From contig JAHREC010000049.1 in the NCBI GenBank assembly GCA_020081605.1, positions 744,001 to 808,000 on the forward strand: 64,000 bases of DNA, written 5' to 3'. Of the stretch, positions 34,713 through 45,760 are shown piece after piece. The stretch's first letter is position 1; the number at the start of each line of letters is the position of its first letter. This DNA comes from Albifimbria verrucaria. Taxonomy: Eukaryota > Ascomycota > Sordariomycetes > Hypocreales > Stachybotryaceae. The translations under genes and the position numbers were made by a program. The notes beneath the pieces were generated by a model that ran no database searches, was not told the origin of the DNA, and saw only the letters and a program-made list of their open reading frames with translations.

Positions 34713-37700
34713 TTAGTTGATGTCGAACAGGGGCTTCAACTTGATGATCAGCTGCCATTCTTCGTTGGACACGTCCTTGCGGTAGAACTCCTTCAAGCAG
34801 TCGATACTGGCACGCGACACCAGACTGTAAAGGGCGTCGCTCTCCTCCAGGTGACGGCCGTAGATGGGCTGGTGACCACCCATTTCAATCTTGACGGCGA
34901 CCGAGGGCTGGCCCTTCTTGCAGACGGGGATCTGCTTGTGGTCACGCTCGATGGAGGTGCTGTGAATTTGGTTAGGCATATACTTTAAGACATGGTGAGG
35001 AGCTTGAGACTTACACTCGGCCCAGGTTGATGATTTCCTTGGCGCCAGTAATAGGGTTGTTCTTGACCGCTGCAATAGGCGTGTTGACCTTGAGCGAACC
35101 GTCTACGACGTCCACACCAATAACGATGGGGCCAGTCTTGTTGAATACGGCGACGGGCTTCAGCACGCAGGGGAAGACGGCCAACATCTTAGACTCCTCC
35201 TTCTTCTTCTCCAGCATCTCGTCCATATGCTTGGTGAAGGCATCGAACAGGTGGTAAATAATGTCGGCTTGGAAAATCTTGATGCCCTGCTCTTCGGCGT
35301 ACTGCTGTGCTTCCTTATCGACCTTGACGTCGAAGCAGAGCATGACGGCGTAGTCGGGCGCCTTCTCCAACATGATACCACACTGCAGCACATCTCGCTT
35401 GTAGACTGGGCCGATACCGACGTTGGCAACAGGAATCTTGCAGTCCTTCAAGAAATCGAGCAGAGCCTCCAGGGAACCAAGGGTGGAGGCCTGGACGCTG
35501 ACACCACGTCCAGAGGTCTCGACTCGGCTGAGCAGGGTGGCCAGATCGGACTCAACCTCATCCTCAATATCCTCCTCGTCATCATCAGGGCCGACAACCA
35601 TCAGCCTAGAACCGGCAATGGCACCTTCAAGTCCAGGCGCGCTGATCTTGACACCAAGGGCAGCCTTGACCTCCTTGTGGTGAACGTACGCCGATTTCAG
35701 ACGCAGCTCCTTGAGCGGCGCCGGCGTAAGCAGCGCCCTAATATTCGTTTTGATCGCGCCTTCTGTACCGCACAGTACAATGCGGTCACCCTCCTTCAGG
35801 ATACCGTTGGACAGGACAACGTCAATGGTTATACCGAAACCTTCGATGGCCTTGACTTCGAGGACGGTGGCCTGAACCTCGGACAGGTACATCAGGGAGC
35901 CAACCATACGCTCCTGGGTGAGCTGGACAATGAGCTTCAGCATGTCGGGGATACCCTCACCAGTGTGGGCAGAGGTGGGGACGAGCGAGACGTATTTGGC
36001 CATGGACTTGTTCTCGTAGAAGAGCTCCGAGTTGAAACCCTGCTCGGCAAATGCGAGCTTAGTGTCTTCAAGACGCTTCTTGAACTCGTTGTGGACAGCC
36101 TTGTTCTGCAGGGCCAAACTGTCCTGGAATCCGTTGTTGTCGACCTTCTTCCAGCCGTAGAGACGATCGATCTTGTTCAGGGCGACGATGAAGGGAATCT
36201 TACGCTCTCGGAGCATGCGCATCGACTCGAGCGTCTGCTGCTGGAGACCGTGCATGATGTCGACAACGAGAATGGCAATGTTGCAGAGAGACGAACCACG
36301 AGATCGGAGGTTAGAGAAAGACTCGTGACCAGGGGTATCGATGACCAGCAGACCAGGGACCTTGAATTCGAACTTGTTGTCGCGGTTGACGACGGCGGTC
36401 TTCTGCTTGATGGCATCGACAGGGAAGTAGGTAGCACCAATCTGCTGCGTAATACCACCGGCTTCGCCCTCCTGGACGTTGGTCTGACGAACCTTGTCCA
36501 GCAGCTTCGTCTTTCCGGTATCGACGTGTCCAAGAATACAGCAAATGGGCGATCGCAGGTTGTCCTTGGAACGAGCAGCCAGGGCGGCCTGGTGGGCCTT
36601 CTCTCGGCGCTCCGCGGCCTCCTTCTTGCGCTGAGCCTCGGCCTGCTGTGCAGCGGAGACCTTCTCGTCTTCCGAGTCGGATTCCTCCTCAGAGTCCTCT
36701 TCGGAGTCCTCGTCCCCAGCTCCGTTTGCCCCTTGGCGGCGGCGGCGGCAGCCTTCTTCTCGGCCTCCTCATCCGAGTCGGCATCCCAGCTGTCCTTGAC
36801 ATCGTCTTCATCCGCAGCGGCGGCCTCCCAGTCCTCCTCAACATCGCTCTCGGCGGCCTTCTTAGCGGCGGCAGCCTTGGCTTCCTGCTCAGCCTTCTCA
36901 CGCGCTGCCTTCTCCTCGGCCTCCTTCAGGGCCTTCTCGGCCTGGATTCTGGCACGCTCAGCAGCCTCAGCAAGGATCTTCTCCTCGTCGACCTAGAGAA
37001 ACTCGGCGTGAGTAACGATGCTAATATGATGTAGAAATTTCAACTGCGGGCTTACCTTGTCTTGCTTGCCCTTCTTCTTCTTGTTGTCGTAGACAACCTT
37101 CTTCTTCTCGCCTTCTTCTTGAGGGCCAACCTTGATACCAGCAGCAAGCATCTGCTGCAGCTTCCTCTCGTTGCGGGCCTTCTCCTCCTTCTGGGCCTTG
37201 GTGAGGTACTTGCCCTCCTTCTTCAGCTGCTCAATACGCTCCTTTTCCTTCTGCTTCTTCAGGGCCTTCTGTTCCTCTCGGCGCTTCTCTTCCTCGGCGG
37301 CCAGACGCTCCGCCTCCTCGTCGCGGGCCTTGGCCTCGGCCAAAAGACAGGTCTCCTCTTCCTGTCGTCGTCGCAGCTCCTCCTGTTGCTTCTGAAGCAT
37401 GGCCAGGGCGGCGGGGACCTTCTTCTTCTTGCCACCGGCAGCGGCGGCGGGCTCAGCAGGGGGTGCAGGAGCAGCCTCCTCCTCCTTGGCGGGCTCGGGC
37501 TTTGAGGGCTCGGGCTTTGCGGGCGTCTTCTTCTTGGCCTTGAAACATGGTTAGCAGGGGATGTTTTTTTGTTTTTTTCATCGTGGGATTGGCTCTGGAG
37601 AGCTGCGTACCTGTTCCTTCTTTCGTGCCTTCTCACGCTCCTTCTTGAGCTTCTCCTTCTCGGCCTTGGTCAGAATTCTGCCGCTGTTCTCGTCGGCATC

Positions 37701-38069
37701 ATCCGCAGGCTCCTGCTTGGCCGGAGCAGGCTTTCCCTTGGCGCCTCCCTTGCCCTTCTTGGCGGGAGCAGCGAACTCGTCGTCCATGGAAGCCTCAACG
37801 GGGCGGCGGGCGCAGGGGCGTCGGCAGCGGTGGGGTCCTCTCCTGGACGAAGTCCTCCTCGGGCAGGCCCTTCTTCTTGCGCTTCTCCTTGTTCTTGCGC
37901 AGCATGGCCATGAGACCACCGGCGCCGCCAGAGGCGTCCTCATCGTTGTCGCCGTTGGCATCGGCCGCGGGAGCATCTCCGTCGGTGGCGGCAGGGGAGC
38001 GATGCTCTCGCCCAGCTCGGCCTCCCAGTCGTCCTGGGCCTTCTTGCCGCCCTTCTTCTTGGGTGCCAT
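34713..38069 (-). CDS. FUN12: Eukaryotic translation initiation factor 5B
   Basis: Minus-strand exons are 38069-37611, 37538-37056, 36992-35015 and 34959-34713. Missing bases at G 37994-37997, G 37832-37835, G 37800-37803 and C 36729-36732 (plus-strand letters) restore 1056 aa. The start codon [20 protein letters not shown] matches the family. Residues 1-460 are a highly charged Lys/Glu/Ala-rich extension. The IF2-type GTPase follows: G1 GHVDTGKT (about 473), switch [11 protein letters not shown]3 DTPGHESF and G4 NKIDR. Domains II-IV follow, ending in KLKPLFDIN. eIF5B joins the 60S subunit to the 48S complex in a GTP-dependent step. The gene is tail-to-tail with hsp88. The frame breaks lie in repetitive Lys/Ala codons and one C run. 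Confidence 0.95.
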
Positions 38070-38262
38070 GGTGGTGATTCTCGAGTAACGGGAACTGAGA
38101 TGGCAGAAGGAGGGTCTCGATTTCTTGCGTCGGCCTGGGGTGAGGCGTGGTCGACGGGCAGGTGTGAGATGTAAGGTGTGGAAGAAGTTGTCGCTGTGGG
38201 CAGCGGCACCAAGTAGGTAGTCGAAATCGGCGGGGCAACCCACTACGGTATAAGTTAAGTAT

Positions 38263-38277
38263 ACCTACCTACCTACC
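38263..38277. repeat. ACCT tetranucleotide repeat
   Basis: Nearly four tandem ACCT units, about 200 bases upstream of the eIF5B start codon; a related ACCTAGGTAGGT copy lies at 38414-38425. Confidence 0.7.
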
Positions 38278-38895
38278 CAGTAGGCGTCTCCCGGCAGGGC
38301 TTACTTATACCAAGGCCGGCCTGCCTTGTGGCAAATCCTACTGCTCCTACTCGTCGAGTGGCTACCGGAGGAGAAAAGCCGACGGGGCATGCTTCAGGCT
38401 ACATTGCTACAGCACCTAGGTAGGTCTAATTATGTCGAGCAGAGCCAGGCCAAGCGAGCAACTGAGGCTGCAGCTCGGCTTCTTCGAGAAGGATGACGGC
38501 GGGGCAACCAAGAAAGGTCGTCGGCTGGATGTACCTTGACTGTATCGATAACTGAACCTCGACGTCGCGAGCCTATGACGGCCATGCGCTACAGTGGGAA
38601 TAGCGGGCGGAGGGGCTGCTGCGGGTGCCATCGTGGCAGCCCACAGGCGTACTCTAGTCACTGCACGGTACCTGCAACGGCAACGGCTGCCATTCGCTGT
38701 GGCCCGAGCTGGGCCTGAGCTGTGAAAAAAATTGAATGTGAGTTGCCATATTATGTAAGCCTTCTCCATGTTTCCTAATTTGGCAATCCTCGCTCAGACC
38801 TGTCGGGCCTTCGGGCTAGTCTCGATGGCTTCCTTTCCCGTTACTGGCATTGTTCTCTGGCCGGTGTAGATGCACAACATGTTGGCATGCTCTTG

Positions 38896-38924
38896 TTTTT
38901 TTTTTTTTTTTTTTTTGTTTTTTT
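38896..38924. repeat. Poly(T) tract, T22-G-T6
   Basis: Longest homopolymer in the window. It could be a slippage-prone simple repeat or, read on the minus strand, the poly(A) end of an old retrocopy; no flanking duplication was noticed. Confidence 0.7.
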
Positions 38925-39268
38925 CTAAACTACGTAGTCACCGTCATAAGCCTCTGAGTCAACACACGCTTTCTACCACCAAAACGCCTGGTTCACCTTA
39001 CCCCTGAGTCACTGCATCTGCATCTTGGAGTTGAGTCAGCCCATCCCATGACACGGGCTGTCGCTGCCTGCTCCTCGTTCCAGTGTGCCCATCCTTATTC
39101 TTTCATGGATAACAGCCTCGACCTGATTTTTGTTTTTTCTCTGCTAATATATGTTCTATAACACCATGTCTTCCTTGTCAATCTTATCATCACATCATCA
39201 CGTAACTTGATCTCGCCAGGTACTATCCTTAAGCTGCCCTGCACTCTCATACCATTCATTCGTATCCC

Positions 39269-42200
39269 TCAAAGAACTGGAGCAAACAGATATTCCAAAA
39301 CATCATAGCCCAAGCTAAAGTAACTCCTCTTCTGCTCACCCGCGTCCTCGAAGTTATCTCGGAAGCGCTCCGTGTGGATGCCATTTTCCAATTTATCAAG
39401 ACAGCGACAATATAGGTCGAAAAGCGGCCTAGTATCCACGATACTCTCCAACTGTCTCTGTGTCAAGCATCTGCGCACCAACTCCCCGTGAATGTGCATT
39501 CGGTTCGGGTGTGGTCGGATGTCCGGCAGGAGTCCGGCACGGACTCCGCTCTGGCCACCTCGGTGCCGGGCGGAGACTCCATGCGAGGCTCGGTGAGTGG
39601 GTAAATATCCGTGTTCTGTTGCGCCAGGGTTTGTATGAGGTAGATAAATTGCCATAGCTCCAAACTGAGCAGAGTAAAGTGATAAAGCGAGCCGCTGACC
39701 GACACGCCAAACGTTTCGGCGTTGTCTACGCTACTGGCGATGGTTCCGTATCGTCGGCCGCGCTCCGCCGCCTGTCGTAGCGGATGACTTTGAATCCTTA
39801 TGAATCTCCGTACTGCCGTTGGGAGTACTCCCTCGAACACCACTGTAAACTCCTGTTTCGTTGTCCCCACGGCACCCAGACACCTGCAATCCCTCCAGCC
39901 AGATCTGATAGCATGAAGATTGGCCAAAATCCGGCAGGTTCCGTCGAAGCCCCAACGTCAATCATATGCATCGTTGACCTTGAGATGCGGTCTGTGTGCA
40001 ATAAAGTCATCTCGTTATTTGATGCCTCGCTCCGATGATCAATGACTAGCAGGGAGTGGGTTGTCGTCAAAGCATATGTTTTGCCGTCCATTATCTGAAG
40101 GGATGTGGCCGGCGACCCGAGCTGGAACGACTTCATAGGTTTCAGCTTCTTCTCTGCCAAGTCTAGGACCTCCCAATGAAGCTCGGTATCGACGCAGAAG
40201 ACGATGCCATCGCCATCTGCTGCGATCGAGTAGATTGGCTGAGGATATCTCTTTCTGTTGCGTGTCCAATACTCAATTCGCTTTGTCACCCCTCATCCGT
40301 TTGGATCTCAGTCATGCTGGCAGAAATGATTAGAAGACAGCCGGACTTTGTCGTGGCCAGAGTAAATGGAAATGTGTTGCCATCTTTGACGTATATCCAC
40401 TCCTTCAGGCTTGTTATCCGGTCACCTGCCTGTCCGAGTCCACTGGCGAAGTCCGAGGGGTTTCTATCTTTATCAATAACTTCAGATATGATCTTGCCCG
40501 ACTGAGGATCAACAAATGCCAGGGTTGGTTTGTTATCCACCAGAAGCGCCACAATCAGGCACTGGTATGTCTGAGAGAAAATTACCCTTGTGGGAGTGCC
40601 GCCCACTGGTATAGATCTTGGCACAGCGTCCGTGTCAGGCCAAATTTCAGCGAGCAAAATTCTCGAGCCACTGAGTAGTAGCAGAGACATTTGTTCCTCG
40701 TCCTTCAACAAGTTCTCATGTAATCTGTAAAGAGAATGAATCGGAAGCGAGGGCATTGAAGCGTCATTGAAGTCGGTCGGCCATATCAGGATTTTGGACT
40801 TGAACTTTGATTGCTGGGAAGAAAACTCCCCAGCATTATAAAATTGTTGTCGCAACATGCGAATGCAGTGGGAAAGTCTGTGAGATGGTCAAGCGCTGGA
40901 AACACATCCACAGGTGCAACCCCAAGCCTCTCCACATGCCATGTTATATCATCCGGCCCTTGGCCCGGGACTCTCATGGTGATGAGATGGCCGCATCGAG
41001 TGCCAACGGCTAAGTTTACTTCATCTTCTCCCTGTCGTATTAGACAAATGCTTGTTAAAGCATCGATCTGGCTACCGGATGAAGATGCCTCAACGCCCGA
41101 CACAGAATGATCTGTTCCTGTTAGTACTTGAAAATGTGTCAGGTGAGGTATCAAGTAACTTACTCATCCCAGAGTCCAATGTCACTTCTCCAACAATCTC
41201 TCCTTCGACCGCAAAGAATGACATCTTTGAGGTTCCCTCGAACCTAGAGCCTATGGCCACGATATCCCTTCCTGTGGCCGCGAAAATGGACAAGCAGGTG
41301 ACTTCACCTTGTATTTCCCAGCTACTGAGTTTGGAGACATGCATTGCGTCAATGGCTATTGTATGGACTTGCGATGATGAGCCGCTCTGGTACGAAACCA
41401 CTACGGAGTTCTCAAAGCAGAAGGCTTTCTGTGCGGTGACTCCATGGGTTCCAAGAATAGCATCAATTGATTCTTGTGAGCTACCAATACGTTAGTAACT
41501 TTCTTCGCTGTATAGCCAAATTCAGGGCTACAAACCTTTCGGTTCCCAAAACCAAGGTGAGGGAGGTTTCAGTGACTTGGACTATTTTGTCATCTAACAT
41601 CTGTGTTGCCGCCAAAGTGGTTGATGAAAGGTCGAACGGAGTGTTCTCTGCAGGCAAAGCGTCCACCTGGTCCAAGTCTTGCGAAAATTCCAAGACGGTC
41701 GACGAGTGTGGAACAGCCAAGAGCATGCTCAATGTCATGCCCTCGGGACCATCCATGAAAAATGCCCAGGCTTGTCTTGTGGGTTCTCCCACGTCCAGAT
41801 CAAGGCCAATTCGGGCTCTGACTCCCCATCTCCATTCGGTAACCGTGCCTTGGAGGCCACGTCCAGAGGCACTATACATTGTGTCTTTCTGGGCCATGAA
41901 CCCTGCAGGTGCATCTATCCCAAGTCTGGCTATCTGATCCTGGGGTATGCCCTGGTTCCAGGAAAGAGACTCGCGGGATGCCGTCATGTCGACTACAGGA
42001 GACCAGTTCGGTAACACGCTCACCCTTTCCACATCCATGCGTGGTGCCAACTGCGGGTAATTAGCATGGGACTTAACAATTACCCTGAACAACTCACCCT
42101 CCAAACACCTCCAGGCCCGGAGTCTCCCGCAACAATTAGGACGTCGGAGAATCGATCGAAGCTCGCAGCAAATGCAGTGTCGATATTCGTATCTAGGAAT

Positions 42201-43643
42201 CCGGCGTTTGTCAAGGAAGGGAGCAGATCGAAAATGTCAATCTCGATATGCTGGATAGCGCCGTCCTCGCGAGCGAGATATATAACGTCCGTCTTTTGAC
42301 AATACTCTCGTAGTCGAAAAGTCCTCGCCCAAGCCGTCCAGAGCGGTTCGCCCTGTCCATGAAAGTATTTGGTTGGACTAGGGGACTCGGTGGGCAGGTA
42401 TTCAAAAGAAGGCGATCCTGAGAGGGCGTCCTTTACGATTCCAATGTGGTGCTGCGACACAATCAAGAAAGAAGTCTTTGACCTGATAGGAATAAGAAGT
42501 AAGGGCATCTTATGCTCAGGCGGCAGCCGGATACCAGGCTTCTCCTCGGAGAATACTTCGTCGAGGTCATCCCCTGTTCCCACTCATGAATTACCATTCG
42601 GGAGACAGGTGTGGAGTGTCCACGCTCTTTGCGAGCTATAAAGAGCAGAAGAATGATGTGATAGTCATCTTCAGGTCGAGGGTAGAGAAATTCGGCCTTG
42701 TGTATCACGCCCTGGATTGCACGTATTCTCGTAGACTTGATAGGCGTCATATGACCATGGGTCTTGTACTGAGTAGCTAGAACCTCCATGGCCTCAAGCT
42801 CATACACAACGAGCAGGCCATCAGGTGAGACAGCTGCCATACAGCGGGAGTGGGGATCGACTGCCATGTGGTGTCCTAGGAACCTCAACCCCTGGAGTCC
42901 CTTGTGTCTCGTGGTTACAAACATTGGCCGGCCATATTCATCTAGCGTAATGAAGACGAAGAGAAAATCACCAGACTCAAGCACAAGCACAAGCAGCTGT
43001 GGAGGAGTGGGCGTTGCCGGATGTACTCTCCAATCTTTCGAGGCATTCGCGTGTCTCGTAACAGAAGGCTGGGCCGACCGGCCCTGTCTGCCACATCGGG
43101 GCCATCCTCATCCAGGCTGTGGTCTAGACCTCGACCGAAGACAAGAGCATTGCGTATTCTCTGGTCGAAATCGGTCTTCCTCAACACATCGTGGAGCTGG
43201 CCAGTCTTTGCAGCTCTCTGATCTGCACAAAATTGCTCTGGGTACTGTTAGCTCGGTACTGTTGGGAGGCTAATAGAGAGTGGCACGGCAAGACAGCAGA
43301 CGTGAAGCTATGTTTCATTGACATGCGCTACATGGTCTGAATGCTGACCAGTCCCGCGGGTAATTGGTGGATAAAACAACGAGATTTTGCAAGTATTCGC
43401 AAGGAATAGACTTACGCCTATGAAAGCAATGTCGTTATTGGTAAATGCCCTCAACCGAACGGGTAGAATCCACCGTACGACGGGGCTCTCCACGACGGTT
43501 CTCGACAAGATGCCGCAAGTTGGCGAGTTGGACTGGGACACGGCGCTAGGCTTTGGCGCTGCAGAAGCCTTGAGAGCAGCTTGGAGGTTGACCGTCTCGG
43601 TGACCCACTCGCCGTCTCTCAAAACACTGGTTTGGAAGGCCAT
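39269..43643 (-). CDS. MMS1_N/CPSF160-DDB1-like beta-propeller protein
   Basis: Minus-strand exons are 43643-43416, 43237-42098, 42050-41536, 41480-41164 and 41111-39269 (acceptor at 41112 or, 6 nt away, 41118). Seven bases are missing: T 43207-43209, C 43082-43084, C 42571-42574, C 40828-40831, C 40289-40292, C 39865-39868 and near 39529-39530. Restored, it is about 1349 aa. It begins MAFQTSVLRDGEWVTETVNL and has SRTVVESPVVRWILPVRLR, then VLRKTDF and many WD-like blade segments, and a helical C-terminus (LVRRCLTQRQLESIVDTRPLF). This matches the fungal MMS1_N family, related to DDB1, Rik1 and CPSF160, often labelled thermotolerance protein. It probably scaffolds other proteins; neither a ubiquitin ligase nor a 3'-end-processing role can be chosen from sequence. 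Confidence 0.72.
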
Positions 43644-44200
43644 GTCTAAGATACCATAATGCTTGGGCAAACGCTTGTCGGCAGGGTCGCGCAGCGTGGG
43701 GATTAAAGCGACCGTGTCGCGGTCAACGCTTCAGTGAGGAGATTTCACAAGCCTGGAATGACGTTGCCGCCTATGTAAGTGGCGGGGTTCTGGCTCGACA
43801 ATGACTCAAAACGAATGAACATCGTGCAACCGTGTGTGTTGCATGCAGCGGGAAGGCAAATCAAGTTCATCTTTTGTCGAAGCAGCTGTGATGCGGCTAC
43901 AGGGTAGGCTCATGCAGAGGGAGGGAGCTCCCAGCTTGAGCTCAGACACGGCAACTTATCTTATCTTAAGCCCGAATCACCACAGCGCTGTCGTCAACCC
44001 GCGTTTCGCTTCACGTGTCAGGACATACGTATCCCTACCTCTACCGCCTTTGCGCTTTCGCAGCATACAGCATATCTGTGCTTTTTCCTTTTTCTTTTCT
44101 TTCCCGGCTCGCCCGCCTCAAGCGCGGTGAACCCCAAGTCCCCGTCATGACGTGAGCCTTTCACTTTAAAAACAAAAAATCCTGATCCCTACATCTCGAC
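43644..44200. other. Divergent promoter between the MMS1_N-like and TBC genes
   Basis: No gene. Contains a TTATCTTATCTTAAG stretch near 43956-43970 (two GATA cores on the minus strand) and a CACGTG at 44012-44017. Regulatory use is inference. Confidence 0.55.
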
Positions 44201-45533
44201 ATGCAGTCCCAACACGAGGCGTCATCACGCCAGCAACACCAGGATGACCTCGCTCCGGGAGCGGAGCCTGCGCATGCAAGCGCCACGTCCAGCGGGAAGA
44301 CGGCCGATATCCTCGATGCCTGCAGATGGAGGGATCTCGCACGGTTGAGGTCGCTTGCTGAGTCCCCTGGTGGGTTTCTCAACGACGACCTCCGCCGAGC
44401 TGCCTGTAAGTCCCCAACGCATACCACCTACCAGCTTCTCTCAAACTCCATCACATACTAACACATATTCCACTAGGGCCTATATTGCTTGGTATTGCGT
44501 CGTCAGGCGCCAATGCGGACAGTGACACCCAAGGCGACTGGAAACAGCTCCCACGTCACAGGGATGAAGACCAGGTGCAGCTCGATGTCAACCGCGCATT
44601 CATATACTACCCCAATAGTACGCAAACCTTTCTACGTCCCTGCTCTGTAAACCACCGACTGACAGTTCGCCGCCTAGACCAGACAGATGCTGAGCTTGAC
44701 CGGCGGAAATCCGAACTATCTTCCCTCATCTCTGAAGTCCTCCGCCGATACCCCTTTCTCTGCTATTTCCAAGGCTTCCACGACATTTGCCAGGTTTTTC
44801 TTCTGGTCCTCGAGCCACACCTACGGGCCCAGGTTGTCGCACGCCTGTCCGTCCTTCGTATACGAGACTTTATGCTGCCCAGCCTTGGCCCTACTACAGC
44901 CCAGCTCAGGCTGCTACCCGACATTCTCGCCAAAGCCGACCCTGAGCTTCGCGCTCACATCGCCGGTATCGAGCCCTTCTACGCCCTCGCCGGCACCCTT
45001 ACCATGTATGCCCATAACATAGAGGCTTACCAGGACATCGCCCGCTTGTTCGATGTCTTCCTGGCCCGCGAGCCCGTGTTCACTGTCTACATCTTTGCTC
45101 AGATTGTGATTGACCGCCGTGATGAGATCCTCGAGGTCGACGACGTAGATATCCTAACCGTTGTCCTCAGCAAGGTTCCCCGCAGATGGATCTCGATGCT
45201 CTTGTTGCCCGGGCCGTGCAATTATTCGACCGCTACCCTCCAGAGACGCTGCGCTTCTGGAGCAGCATATCGAGCGCAAGCGCGCTCAAGACGGCCAGGA
45301 ATATTGAGGCCTCGACCACCCAAACTATGGAACAGGGCGAGGAATACTTCCTTCAGCAGGCCAAGGAGCTCCGCTGGGCCGAGGTGCAGGATAAGATCAA
45401 ACTGACCATGTGGAGATACCGACGACCGGCGCGCGCTATGGGAATGGCCGTTGCGGTGGGAGTGCTGGCCTTGTACCTCCGCCGCAACCCTGCCATTATT
45501 CACCATCTATTCTCATTCTTTCAGCGCTTTTGA
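44201..45533 (+). CDS. TBC-domain Rab GTPase-activating protein, TBC1D20/Gyp8 type
   Basis: Exons are 44201-44405, 44477-44617 and 44678-45533, with one base missing at C 45178-45181; restored, it is 400 aa. The TBC domain (about 40-290) shows LDVNRAFIYYPN, the catalytic Arg region, YPFLCYFQGFHDICQVFLLV with the glutamine finger YFQG, and ARLFDVFLAREP. A single hydrophobic segment near the C-terminus (AMGMAVAVGVLALYL) is a tail anchor, as in TBC1D20, which acts on Rab1/Ypt1 at the ER. The canonical Arg finger motif is partly replaced (LDVNRAF), as in this subgroup. It shares a divergent promoter with the propeller gene and is tail-to-tail with VPS52. Confidence 0.87.
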
Positions 45534-45760
45534 GTAACGCTGATTAGCATAGCATAACACCTATGGGATTGAGATTGGGTTGAGCAGTCAGACAATGTAT
45601 TTGTATTCCACCACAAGAGTGGACTTGATAGACTCCCTCGCAGCCATGCGTAATTTAACAAATGATGAAAAGTTCACAGTTTCAATTCTTCGCCGTGACG
45701 CCCACTAAATCCCCATGATGAACGCTAATGTCTAGACAAGATTTTTCCTTTGTAAGCCCC

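Larger units (their letters stand above)
38070..39268. other. Intergenic region with ACCT repeats and a long T tract
   Basis: No supported gene. Holds the eIF5B promoter (right of 38069) and the 3' end of the next minus-strand gene. Contains ACCT repeats (38263-38277, 38413-38425) and a run of 22 T at 38896-38917. Confidence 0.6.
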
